64,000 bases of DNA. It comes from M3007 sp044230315. Lineage in GTDB: Bacteria > Bacteroidota > Bacteroidia > Chitinophagales > Saprospiraceae. This document shows positions 7,871 to 15,507 of the stretch, one piece after another (the first letter of the stretch is position 1; each line of letters starts with the position of its first letter). The stretch is taken from assembly GCA_044230315.1 (NCBI GenBank), contig JBGARJ010000003.1:196906-260905 (forward strand), written 5' to 3'. The notes beneath the pieces were generated by a model. The model was not told where the DNA came from and searched no databases. It was given only the letters and a program-made list of their open reading frames with translations. The translations under genes were made by a program, and so were the position numbers.

Positions 7871-8539
7871 TCAGCCGTCGGGGTTGGCTTTCCGGTAGTC
7901 GGCCAGAAATTTTTCGAGGCCAATGTCCGTCAAAGGGTGGCCGAACAACCCCAGGATCGCACTGAGCGGGCAGGTGACCACGTCGGCGCCGGCCTTAGCG
8001 GCCTGGATAATATGCAGGGGGCTGCGGATGCTGGCCGCGAGGATGGCCGTATCGTAGCCTGCGTTGTTGTAAATTTCCACGATCTCTTTGATCAAGGCCA
8101 TGCCATCCCACCCGATATCATCGATGCGACCGATAAAGGGCGAGAGGTATGTGGCGCCGGCTTTGGCCGCGAGAATGGCCTGTCCGGCCGAAAATACCAG
8201 GGTGCAGTTGGTGCGGATACCCATTTCGGTGAAATGCGCGATGGCCTTTACTCCTTCGCGGATCATGGGCACTTTGACGACGATGTTTTCATGGATCTCC
8301 GCCAGCCGTTTACCTTCGTTCACGATGCCTTTAAAATCGGTGGCAATGACCTCGGCACTCACGTCGCGGCCTGTGCCGACAATCTCGCAGATAGTCCGGT
8401 AGTGCTTCAGGATGTTCTTTTCGCCGGAAATGCCCTCCTTCGCCATCAGCGAAGGATTGGTGGTCACCCCGTCTAGGATGCCCAGTTCTGCGGCTTCTCG
8501 GATGTGGTCCAGGTTGGCAGTATCAACGAAAAATTGCAT
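7871..8539 (-). CDS. fsa: Small transaldolase / fructose-6-phosphate aldolase
   Basis: A 222-residue cytosolic class I aldolase of the short transaldolase (TalC/Fsa) subfamily, about the usual 215-220 residues. Motifs: FFVDTANLDHIREA at the start, GVTTNPSLMAKEG (residues 24-36), the Schiff-base lysine in NIVVKVPM (Lys89), FSAGQAILAAKAGATYLSPFIGRIDD (about 125-150), and ASIRSPLHI near residue 168. Sequence alone does not separate transaldolase from fructose-6-phosphate aldolase activity; Bacteroidota often use such proteins as their pentose-phosphate transaldolase. Its 5' leader contains CATTGACC-type tandem repeats, and a MITE-like repeat lies just beyond. Confidence 0.92.
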   Translation of the reverse strand: MQFFVDTANLDHIREAAELGILDGVTTNPSLMAKEGISGEKNILKHYRTICEIVGTGRDVSAEVIATDFKGIVNEGKRLAEIHENIVVKVPMIREGVKAIAHFTEMGIRTNCTLVFSAGQAILAAKAGATYLSPFIGRIDDIGWDGMALIKEIVEIYNNAGYDTAILAASIRSPLHIIQAAKAGADVVTCPLSAILGLFGHPLTDIGLEKFLADYRKANPDG

Positions 8540-8565
8540 GGCGATGGAAAAGGTTGAATGTGGGA

Positions 8566-8632
8566 AATGTGATCAATGGGGTCAATGGGGTTAATTTGGT
8601 TGAGAGGAGAAAATTGGTTGAATGGGTAAAAA
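8566..8632 (-). repeat. Leader tandem repeat CATTGACCC, in front of the transaldolase gene
   Basis: On the minus strand this reads as imperfect repeats of CAACC/ACCCCATTGACC, including CATTGATCACATT. It occupies the transaldolase leader 30-95 bases before its ATG. The 13-base core CATTGATCACATT recurs in the leader of the divergent helicase gene at 8926-8975. Confidence 0.65.
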
Positions 8633-8649
8633 TTATGAAAGGCAAGGTA

Positions 8650-8795
8650 ACTAGTCCCGTACATTTTGCTGTTGGCGAGGGCGCCAACGGCGTCATTTCG
8701 TTGAAAATCAAGCCTTAACGCCGTTGTTAGCGTCCTCGCCAACAACATGCACCAGGGTTCATTTTGAACGGTTTGCAAAAACCTAACAGACTACT
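8650..8795. mobile_element. MITE-like palindromic element, family A, copy 1
   Basis: A 146-base element with decayed terminal inverted repeats (ACTAGTCCCGTA ... TAACAGACTACT). The body is shared with copies at 22876-23065 and 25232-25386: CATTTTGCTGTTGGCGAGG, then CATTTCGTTGAAAATCAAGC, then CCGTTGTT(A/G)GCG and GGTTTGCAAAAACCT near the right end. It contains two mutually complementary GTTGGCG...CGCCAAC hairpins. It encodes no transposase. The remainder of the 8540-9198 gap holds only the two leader repeats. Confidence 0.85.
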
Positions 8796-8925
8796 GCGTT
8801 AAAGCGGGGGCAATATGTAGCCTCAATTTTATAACGATCTCGATGTTAGTTTCTTAAAAATTGGATGGGCCGTTTCCAACCGCAAATTTTTGGAAGCGTT
8901 ATTCCTAAAGTTCCCCATTGCCCTC

Positions 8926-8975
8926 ATTGATCACATTGACCACATTAACCACATTGATCTCATTGACCACATTAA
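8926..8975 (+). repeat. Leader tandem repeat CATTGACCA, in front of the helicase gene
   Basis: Five or six imperfect copies of a 9-base unit (CATTGATCA, CATTGACCA, CATTAACCA, CATTGATCT, CATTGACCA) lie 220-270 bases before the helicase ATG. If the upstream in-frame TTG at 8890 were the start, this would encode a His/Ile-rich run, but the ATG at 9199 is preferred. The unit matches the repeat in the leader of the divergent transaldolase gene. Confidence 0.7.
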
Positions 8976-9198
8976 AAAAGCGCCAGGCACACCGCTCAAC
9001 CACATACCCTTGCTGCGTTTCCGCCCTGGGGGAGTTTTGCAGGAGCTGGTCGCCCGGCGCCGGCGCAAAGGTAGAAGTTTTGATTGGGAAAAACATACTG
9101 CTGATTCCGACAAAATCCGTTCATTTGCACAAAGACAAACGCACGAACATCCCCCCGCTTGTCGAATCCCGTTTATAATCGCAACGCCACCGAATAGC

Positions 9199-12100
9199 AT
9201 GGAAAACAATATTTCGGATTCCGCCACGACCAATACGCCCCCGGCAATCCCAACTTTGCGCACCAACGCCGCAGCGCCTTCTTACAGCGATGACGCGCGC
9301 AGCTGGTTGCAAACCCTGCCGGGTAATCTCGACCGGACGGACCTGTTCGCGCTCAACGACGATGATTTTGCCATAAAATGCACCCATGAGTTGTTGAACA
9401 GCCAGCGGTTCGACCTGCCGGTGCAGGCCTCCCACGGCGCCAGCCAATACCTCAATCACTTCTATTTTGAATCGCGCAACCGGGAGAAAGTATTCGGCAC
9501 GAAAAATCTCGGCATCGGTTACCCCCTGGTTATCGCCAAAATCGGCGGCTACGACCTCAGTGCGCCTCTGTTCATTTGGCAGATCTACCTGGAACCCCAC
9601 GCCCAACACCCCGACCAGTGGGCGGTGCAAAAAACGGAAAGCCAGTTTATCATTCCCAATTACCCCTTGTTTCACCTCATCGACGCCTTGCACGGCACCG
9701 ATTTTTCCAAACGCGCCCGCCAACTGGCCGAGGCCGGCAACCTGAACGCCCGCTCCCTGGCCGAACTGGCCGATGCCGTGCGCCTGCTGCTTCACTTGTC
9801 GGAAGACGGGCTCCCCCTGAGTGTGCAACCCTGCCCCGCCGACGCCGAATTCGACCACGCGATGACCGAGGGGCACCTGCGCTGGTCGGCCGTTGCGGGT
9901 ATTTTCCCGACGCTCCCGCGCACGACCGTCACCCAGGCGCCCGTGGTGGCTCCCGACCTGCCGGCCGACCTGCAGTGGAGCCATTCCCTTACCCTGCTAC
10001 CGCTCGACCCCTCTCAACGCACCGTGCTCCACGCGGCACAAAAAAATGCCCTTACCGTAGTGGAAGGCGCTTCGGGTACCGGAAAAACCTACCTCATCTC
10101 CGCCCTCGCGATCAACGCCCTGTCTAATGGCAAAAAGTGCCTGGTGGTGTCCAAGAGCATCAATGCCCTGCGCCGCGCCCAGAAGTTTTTGCTTGAAAAA
10201 GGGTTCGGCGACGTGTCCTTCGTGCTGCGCGATATCGAGAGCGACCACCTGATGCTGACCGATATGCTCCGGATGGCTTCGGAAAATAAAAACAAAGCCA
10301 CGTACGACGAAGAACTCTTTAAAACCGTACTCAACAAAACCCTCCGCGAACAGCGCAAACTCGACGACGCCTGGGATGCGCTGCATACCCCGTTGTTTGG
10401 CAATAAAAACTTTACCGAAACCGTCGGACAATTCCTCCGCGCCAACCGATCGGAAGGCAAAGACTTGTTGCTCAGCCAGTTGAACCCGGCAGATTTTCTG
10501 TTTAACAAAGAAGAATACGACGGTATCGTAGCGGCGATCTACGACAGCGAACCGCTTTTTCGCCGTTTCCCCACCTTGCAACACCCCCTCAACCGACTCA
10601 GCAATGCCGTCTTTCTCGATCACTCCAGCGACGACGGCTTGGCCTGGACCGAGACCCAGGTCAAAACCCTGCTCGAGAAAGCCACGGCCATACACCACCG
10701 GTATATTACCAAGACCAACGACTATGCCGAGGCCCTGCTCGACCATTACGAACAGCATTATTCGGAGTTGGCTGTGCTCACCAAACGCATTCGCGATTCC
10801 CTGGAAGACGGCGTACAACATTTCGGCGGCGATTTTGAAAAGCCCGCCTCGGCCTCGGAAAAACTCTACGGCGTTTTTTCCGATCGCTACAAACAAATCT
10901 CGGACGCCAAAGAAAAACTGGGCGGCGATTTCGAGGCGCTTCGCCGCGCCTATGGCTTGCGCAAATATTTCGACTTCGATTTCCCGACCCTGTTCGATGT
11001 CCGGAACATCAAAAAAATCGCCGAGCTCACCAAAGACTTCGAAGCGGCCCTTCGCCTCTGGCGCCGCCGGATACCCGCCGTGGTACGCGAAGATGTCCGG
11101 CGCCTGAATGCCAAAAGCATCCACGGCGAACTCGATTTTCGGGAGCAGATCAAAGAACTGGAATACGCCATGGATATTTTCCTGGAAGAGTTCAATGCGG
11201 CCGGACTGTACCAGGATTCCCTGAAGCACGAGATGCTAACGATCCCGAAACGGCAGGAATTCCTCGAAGATATGATCTCCCGCCTGGAAGACACCCAGTT
11301 TTACCTGCGCGATTTTCAGGACTTTTACATTTGGCAACGCCATTGGCTCCGGCTTTCGCCGCCCGAGCAAAAAGTAGTGCGCGCCCTTTGCAAGATCAAA
11401 CCGCTCGATTGGGTGGCCGCCTTTGAAAGCTGGTATTTGCACCATTTGCTGCAAAACGAATACACGCCCAGCCTGCAATGGGACGAGGATACCCTGAAAA
11501 ATTACCATGAAAGTTATGGCGAACTGGCCCGGATGCTGCCGCTCCAGATCAGCGCCTACTGGCAAAACCGCAAGAACAAGGCCCTTCGCGCGCTCCGGTC
11601 AGCCGATTCTACGGCATTTAAAACCTGGTTTGGCAAAAACAACCGCAGCCTTTCCAAAGAGCATAAGGCTGAGCAACTGTTCCAAAAGCACATCGAGCCG
11701 CTCACTGAAACCCTCCCGGTGCTGCTCGTAACCCCGCAGGTTGCCCTCGACGTGGTGCAGGCCTCCAATATGTTGTACGACCTGGTACTGGTAGACGAAG
11801 CGCACAACATTCCCAAGCAGGAATGCTACCACCTGTTCGACCTGGCCAAGAACCTCGTCGTGTTCGGCGATGCTAAACAGGATATGACCCCTTCGGCGGA
11901 AGACGACCTGCTGGAATTCTGCAAGACGCTGGATTCCAAGGCCTACACGCTGGAATATCAGCACCAGGACAGCCCCGAGGAGTGGGTGCGCTTCAACCAG
12001 ATCGCCTTCGGGACGCCCTTCCGGCGCCTTCCGTCGGGGCGTTCGGCCAGCGAAGTGACGGTGGTAGCCAATGTGGAAGGACGCTATGACGAAACCAGCG

Positions 12101-12978
12101 GCACGAACGAAGCCGAAGCCCGGCAGATCATCGATTGGCTGAACCTGATTGAGCCCACCCCCGCCAAAACCTATCCCGTGGTCGGCATTGCCTGCTCGAC
12201 CGTGCAGCAACGCGACCTGATCGCCAGCCAGTTGCTCAAAATCCGGCAACGCAAAACGGCCGGGCACGAAAAAATTCAACAATTGCACCTCAACGGCCTG
12301 GGCGTGTACCAGTTTGCCGAACTCCAGGGCCAGCACGTCGACATCCTCCTGCTGTCGATCGCGCACGGGTTGGTCGACGCGCAAGGCACCCTGAGCAATC
12401 ACTTGCACTTTTGGAACACCCAGTTGGGTTTCAATCAGTTGCACGTGGTGCTGACGCGCGCCACACAAAAGATCTATATCGCGCACTCTATCCCGCCGGG
12501 CTTGCATACGGTGCTGGCGTCGAACAAGAGTTTTATCGGCACCTGCGTGTTGTCGCACCTGGTCACCTTTGGCGAGCTCATCCAGCGCGGCGACCACGCC
12601 GCGGCCGAGGAGCAACTGCGCAATATGAAAACCCTGCTCGATTACCCCGACACGGCGTACACCTACTCTACCTTTATGCAGGAGGTGGAATACGCATTAC
12701 AACCCTACTTCGAACCGGGTCAATTGCAGCGCAATGCAGATGTGGAAGGCGTAGTCGTGCCGTTGCTGGTACAAAGCGGCAACCATCGCAGCCTGTTGAT
12801 GTATGATGGCGTCTTGTCGAAAAGTATCCTGCCGTCGTACGAGTGGGAGGCAAAAGTGAAGCAATATTTCAACAAGCGGCAGGTCGACTGCGTGCCCACA
12901 CTATCGGTCCAGTGGTGGAAAAGCCCGCGCCAGGAAGCGCGCAAACTGGCCGCCCGGCTGTTGCGCCGCGAGTCATAA
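9199..12978 (+). CDS. Large SF1-type DNA/RNA helicase (AAA_11/AAA_12, Upf1/Dna2-like)
   Basis: A 1259-residue protein from the ATG at 9199; the 103 residues of open frame before it are repeat-derived and are excluded. The N-terminal 280 residues lack a recognised domain. The Walker A motif GASGTGKT is at residues 291-298, followed by KKCLVVSKSINALRRAQ (motif Ia). A long, mostly helical insertion (about 340-840) precedes LVLVDEAHN (Walker B, DEAH about 866-869). Then come FGDAKQDMTP (motif III-like), QGQHVDILLLSIAHG (about 1042-1056) and HVVLTRATQKIYIA (motif VI region), as in Upf1/Dna2-like SF1 helicases. The last 110 residues (YEWEAKVKQYF, QWWKSPRQEARKLAARLL) could be a divergent nuclease or wing domain. 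Role unknown: DNA repair, RNA metabolism and defence are all possible. It stands alone; the 296 bases after it hold only a weak TATCTTTT box at 13235. Confidence 0.82.
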   Translation: MENNISDSATTNTPPAIPTLRTNAAAPSYSDDARSWLQTLPGNLDRTDLFALNDDDFAIKCTHELLNSQRFDLPVQASHGASQYLNHFYFESRNREKVFGTKNLGIGYPLVIAKIGGYDLSAPLFIWQIYLEPHAQHPDQWAVQKTESQFIIPNYPLFHLIDALHGTDFSKRARQLAEAGNLNARSLAELADAVRLLLHLSEDGLPLSVQPCPADAEFDHAMTEGHLRWSAVAGIFPTLPRTTVTQAPVVAPDLPADLQWSHSLTLLPLDPSQRTVLHAAQKNALTVVEGASGTGKTYLISALAINALSNGKKCLVVSKSINALRRAQKFLLEKGFGDVSFVLRDIESDHLMLTDMLRMASENKNKATYDEELFKTVLNKTLREQRKLDDAWDALHTPLFGNKNFTETVGQFLRANRSEGKDLLLSQLNPADFLFNKEEYDGIVAAIYDSEPLFRRFPTLQHPLNRLSNAVFLDHSSDDGLAWTETQVKTLLEKATAIHHRYITKTNDYAEALLDHYEQHYSELAVLTKRIRDSLEDGVQHFGGDFEKPASASEKLYGVFSDRYKQISDAKEKLGGDFEALRRAYGLRKYFDFDFPTLFDVRNIKKIAELTKDFEAALRLWRRRIPAVVREDVRRLNAKSIHGELDFREQIKELEYAMDIFLEEFNAAGLYQDSLKHEMLTIPKRQEFLEDMISRLEDTQFYLRDFQDFYIWQRHWLRLSPPEQKVVRALCKIKPLDWVAAFESWYLHHLLQNEYTPSLQWDEDTLKNYHESYGELARMLPLQISAYWQNRKNKALRALRSADSTAFKTWFGKNNRSLSKEHKAEQLFQKHIEPLTETLPVLLVTPQVALDVVQASNMLYDLVLVDEAHNIPKQECYHLFDLAKNLVVFGDAKQDMTPSAEDDLLEFCKTLDSKAYTLEYQHQDSPEEWVRFNQIAFGTPFRRLPSGRSASEVTVVANVEGRYDETSGTNEAEARQIIDWLNLIEPTPAKTYPVVGIACSTVQQRDLIASQLLKIRQRKTAGHEKIQQLHLNGLGVYQFAELQGQHVDILLLSIAHGLVDAQGTLSNHLHFWNTQLGFNQLHVVLTRATQKIYIAHSIPPGLHTVLASNKSFIGTCVLSHLVTFGELIQRGDHAAAEEQLRNMKTLLDYPDTAYTYSTFMQEVEYALQPYFEPGQLQRNADVEGVVVPLLVQSGNHRSLLMYDGVLSKSILPSYEWEAKVKQYFNKRQVDCVPTLSVQWWKSPRQEARKLAARLLRRES

Positions 12979-13274
12979 GGGGGGGGGCTGAATTCCGCAT
13001 CTCCATGGCGGGGTAACCAATTTTGTTCTGGTCGAGGCATTTTTCGCAGCCGGATGCCGGCCATATGGCGAAAAAAATAACGCTGGCCGGGATAAAATTG
13101 GCTGCCCTTATGCCGAAATGTTAAATTTAGCTGCGCTCAAGACGCCCACCCACCCGAGAATCGTCAGCTGGACGACGTATGGCGGTTGACTTGGCCCACA
13201 TCGGGCAAATACATACCTGTTTCAGGTTAGTTGGTATCTTTTTTGTTTAGGTGCCGGCATAAATCTGAAACGCA

Positions 13275-14765
13275 ATGAGAAAATCGATCTTCCTACTCCT
13301 ATTTTTGATGTGGGGGCTTAGCCGCCCCATGACGGCCCAAAACCACGAATTCCCCAATGCCATCCATGCTAAACTCAATTTTATCGATTACGGCTTGGCC
13401 AATAGCGATGATATCAAACTCGGCCAGGGCTTCGAAGTGGGCTATCTTCGCAACGTAGCCCCGTTTTTGAATGTGGGACTGCCGTTTAAACTGGGTGTGG
13501 CTAAATTGCCGGGAATCTCCGGTAACACCGTGACCACCAGCCTCGACGTGGTCTTTCACCTGGAAAATATCCGCGACGAAGCCAAAGTATCGCCCTATTT
13601 GTTCGCCGGCGCCGGTTACCAGCTCGAAGAGTTTAAAAATGGCCATGCGCAGTTGCCTTTTGGGATCGGCGTCAATTTCCGCATTTCCAAATATGCCTTT
13701 ATTAATGTTCAGGGTGAATTCCGCAAGGCCCTGAAGGATCAGCGCGACAATATCCAGGCGGGCGCCGGATTTGTGTACCTGCTCCACAAATCAGACCCCA
13801 AACCTCAGCCGCCCGCCGATACGGATCATGACGGCACGCCCGACAACCTGGACCAGTGCATCACCCAACCCGGCCCCGCTGCCACCAACGGCTGCCCCGA
13901 CCAGGATGGCGACGGCGTGGCCGATAAAGATGATATGTGCCCAACCGAACCGGGTACCGCCGCCACCAACGGCTGCCCCGACCAGGATGGCGATGGCATC
14001 GCCGATAAAGACGACGATTGCCCGACCGAAGCCGGCACACTCAAAGGTTGCCCGGATACCGACCGCGACGGCATCGCTGATAAAGACGATGAATGCCCGA
14101 CCGAAGCCGGTACGGTGAAAGGATGCCCTGATTCTGACTACGACGGTATCGCCAACAAAGACGACAAATGCCCGCGCGAACCGGGTCCAATCAGCAACAA
14201 CGGATGCCCGCTGGTGAAGGACAGCGACGGCGACGGTGTGGCCGACGACGCAGACCCCTGCCCGGATGCGGCCGGTCCGTTCAACGGCTGCCCCGACTCC
14301 GACGGTGACGGTGTGGCGGACAACCTCGACAAATGCCCGAATACTGCCGGCCCCGCCACCAACTACGGTTGCCCGGAGGTGAAAAAAGAAACAAAAGAGC
14401 GCCTGGCATTTGCCACAAAAGCCGTTCAGTTTGAAACCGGAAAAGCCGTGTTGAAAAGCCAGTCGTTCAAAGTGCTCGACGAAGTGGTGGGCATTATGAA
14501 CCAATACCCCGACTATAAACTGGATATCGGCGGCCACACGGATGACGTCGGCCGGTCGGAGAACAACCTGCTCCTGTCGTCCGAACGCGCCAAGGCCTGC
14601 TACGACTACCTGACCTACCGCGGTATACCGGAAAACCGGCTCCGCTCAACGGGTTATGGCGAAACCAAGCCTATCGCCACCAATAAAACGCCGGAAGGCC
14701 GCGAACAGAACCGCCGGGTGGAATTTGAACTGACGCTGGAGTACAAAGATTTGAACAAACGGTAA
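13275..14765 (+). CDS. OmpA family outer-membrane protein with thrombospondin type 3 repeats
   Basis: A 496-residue cell-envelope protein. The signal peptide (1-21, ending MTAQ) leads into a region of about 150 residues that resembles an outer-membrane beta-barrel (LFAGAGYQLEEF, INVQGEFRKAL). Residues about 178-362 hold seven or eight Asp-rich thrombospondin type 3 repeats of the form D-x-DGDGVADKDD-xCP, a calcium-binding array that acts as a stiff spacer. The C-terminal domain (about 370-496) is OmpA-like and binds peptidoglycan: FETGKAVLKSQSF, YKLDIGGHTDDVGRSENN, LLSSERAKACYDYL, RSTGYGETKPIATN, GREQNRRVEFEL. It links outer membrane to cell wall. The gene stands alone and is followed by a clear terminator hairpin. 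Confidence 0.93.
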   Translation: MRKSIFLLLFLMWGLSRPMTAQNHEFPNAIHAKLNFIDYGLANSDDIKLGQGFEVGYLRNVAPFLNVGLPFKLGVAKLPGISGNTVTTSLDVVFHLENIRDEAKVSPYLFAGAGYQLEEFKNGHAQLPFGIGVNFRISKYAFINVQGEFRKALKDQRDNIQAGAGFVYLLHKSDPKPQPPADTDHDGTPDNLDQCITQPGPAATNGCPDQDGDGVADKDDMCPTEPGTAATNGCPDQDGDGIADKDDDCPTEAGTLKGCPDTDRDGIADKDDECPTEAGTVKGCPDSDYDGIANKDDKCPREPGPISNNGCPLVKDSDGDGVADDADPCPDAAGPFNGCPDSDGDGVADNLDKCPNTAGPATNYGCPEVKKETKERLAFATKAVQFETGKAVLKSQSFKVLDEVVGIMNQYPDYKLDIGGHTDDVGRSENNLLLSSERAKACYDYLTYRGIPENRLRSTGYGETKPIATNKTPEGREQNRRVEFELTLEYKDLNKR

Positions 14766-14806
14766 GGCAAGCCCGCCGGCAAACCGGTTTGCCCGGACTA
14801 CCATCG

Positions 14807-14839
14807 CCGCCCGCTGATCTTCTCCTGATCGGCGGGCGG
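14807..14839 (+). terminator. Terminator of the OmpA/TSP3 gene
   Basis: A 13-base stem CCGCCCGCTGATC / GATCGGCGGGCGG (one G-T pair) with a 7-base loop, followed by TTCATTTAT, 42 bases after the stop codon. Confidence 0.65.
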
Positions 14840-14869
14840 TTCATTTATGCGCCCGGCAAGGGCGCACAA

Positions 14870-15081
14870 AAAACAAAAACCGGCAACGAAAACGCACTGC
14901 CGGTTTTGCCCATACTTCAAAATTGGAGGATTAATTTGACGAGAAGGCGCGACCCGGAAGGTCGCAACTATAATTCTTCACGGGGAGCATTCCCCGCACA
15001 GAAGCCTGTCGATAATGGTAACCGGATGGATGTATGACGGTACGTACGCCCGAAAGGCGCAGAGGGACGTATTAAAAAAAA
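14870..15081 (-). ncRNA. Candidate structured non-coding RNA of about 210 nt
   Basis: On the minus strand, a perfect -7 box (TACATTTG, 15095-15088) is followed about 210 bases later by an intrinsic terminator: stem AAAACCGGCA / TGCCGGTTTT (14898-14907 with 14876-14885) and then TGTTTTTTG. Between them lie three compact hairpins, with stems GCGCC/GGGCG, CGGGGA/TCCCCG (loop ATGC) and GCGACC/GGGTCGC. No open frame with a family or a credible start fills the stretch. I could not match it to 6S, SRP, tmRNA or RNase P RNA from sequence features. It fills most of the 376-base gap between the OmpA gene and the 121-residue membrane protein gene. Confidence 0.5.
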
Positions 15082-15087
15082 GTTGCA

Positions 15088-15095
15088 CAAATGTA
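15088..15095 (-). promoter_or_regulatory. -7 promoter element TACATTTG for the candidate ncRNA
   Basis: Exact match to TAnnTTTG on the minus strand. The -33 region has TTC rather than TTG at the expected distance. It lies downstream of the membrane protein gene ending at 15142 and points away from it, so it must serve something in 14870-15081. Confidence 0.55.
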
Positions 15096-15141
15096 CATCG
15101 CAGCCTGAATAGTCGGGTGTTTATCCGGAAAAAAATGTGCG

Positions 15142-15507
15142 TTAGGTTGCGTTTACCGACGAAGGGCGCAGGTCGCGGGCCAAACGACCCGTCAAACAAC
15201 CCAGCCCCGCCACCAGTCCGCCCAAAAAACCGGTCAGGAGCAGGATATTCCAACGCGATAAACCCATGAACAATTTGCCGATCCGGCCCGACAACAGCCC
15301 TTCGTTGGGAATATCCAGCAACAGGGCATTGAGGGTCCATAACAGGAACCCGCCGGCAAACCCGGCGAGCAGGCTACGCCAGGGGCGTTGCGGAAACAGC
15401 CATCCGGCCAGGGCGCCGATAGGGGCGATAACCCACCAGGGAGCACCGAAACGGCTGATGGAGCCGACTGCAAAAACGAAGGCGATTGTGTAGAAGGTGT
15501 TCTTCAT
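15142..15507 (-). CDS. Small integral membrane protein, function unknown
   Basis: A 121-residue hydrophobic protein with three to four predicted membrane helices: about residues 5-22, 24-40, 46-66 and 85-108. Gly-rich segments (GFAGGFLLW, GFLGGLVAGLG) suggest tight helix packing. No catalytic motif or family is recognised. Its start codon overlaps the stop of the penicillin acylase gene (ATGA), so the two are translationally coupled in one operon and it may assist or accompany the acylase at the membrane. Confidence 0.8.
   Translation of the reverse strand: MKNTFYTIAFVFAVGSISRFGAPWWVIAPIGALAGWLFPQRPWRSLLAGFAGGFLLWTLNALLLDIPNEGLLSGRIGKLFMGLSRWNILLLTGFLGGLVAGLGCLTGRLARDLRPSSVNAT

Noticed and set aside
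8890..9198. N-terminal extension of the helicase (IDHIDHINHIDLIDHI)
   Set aside because: It starts at TTG and is encoded by the leader tandem repeat and low-complexity sequence; the ATG at 9199 is a better start.
14870..15095. Identification of the candidate ncRNA as 6S, SRP or tmRNA
   Set aside because: No GGUCAGG/GGAA SRP core, no tmRNA tag or tRNA-like ends, and the 5' and 3' ends do not pair as in 6S RNA, so it is left unnamed.
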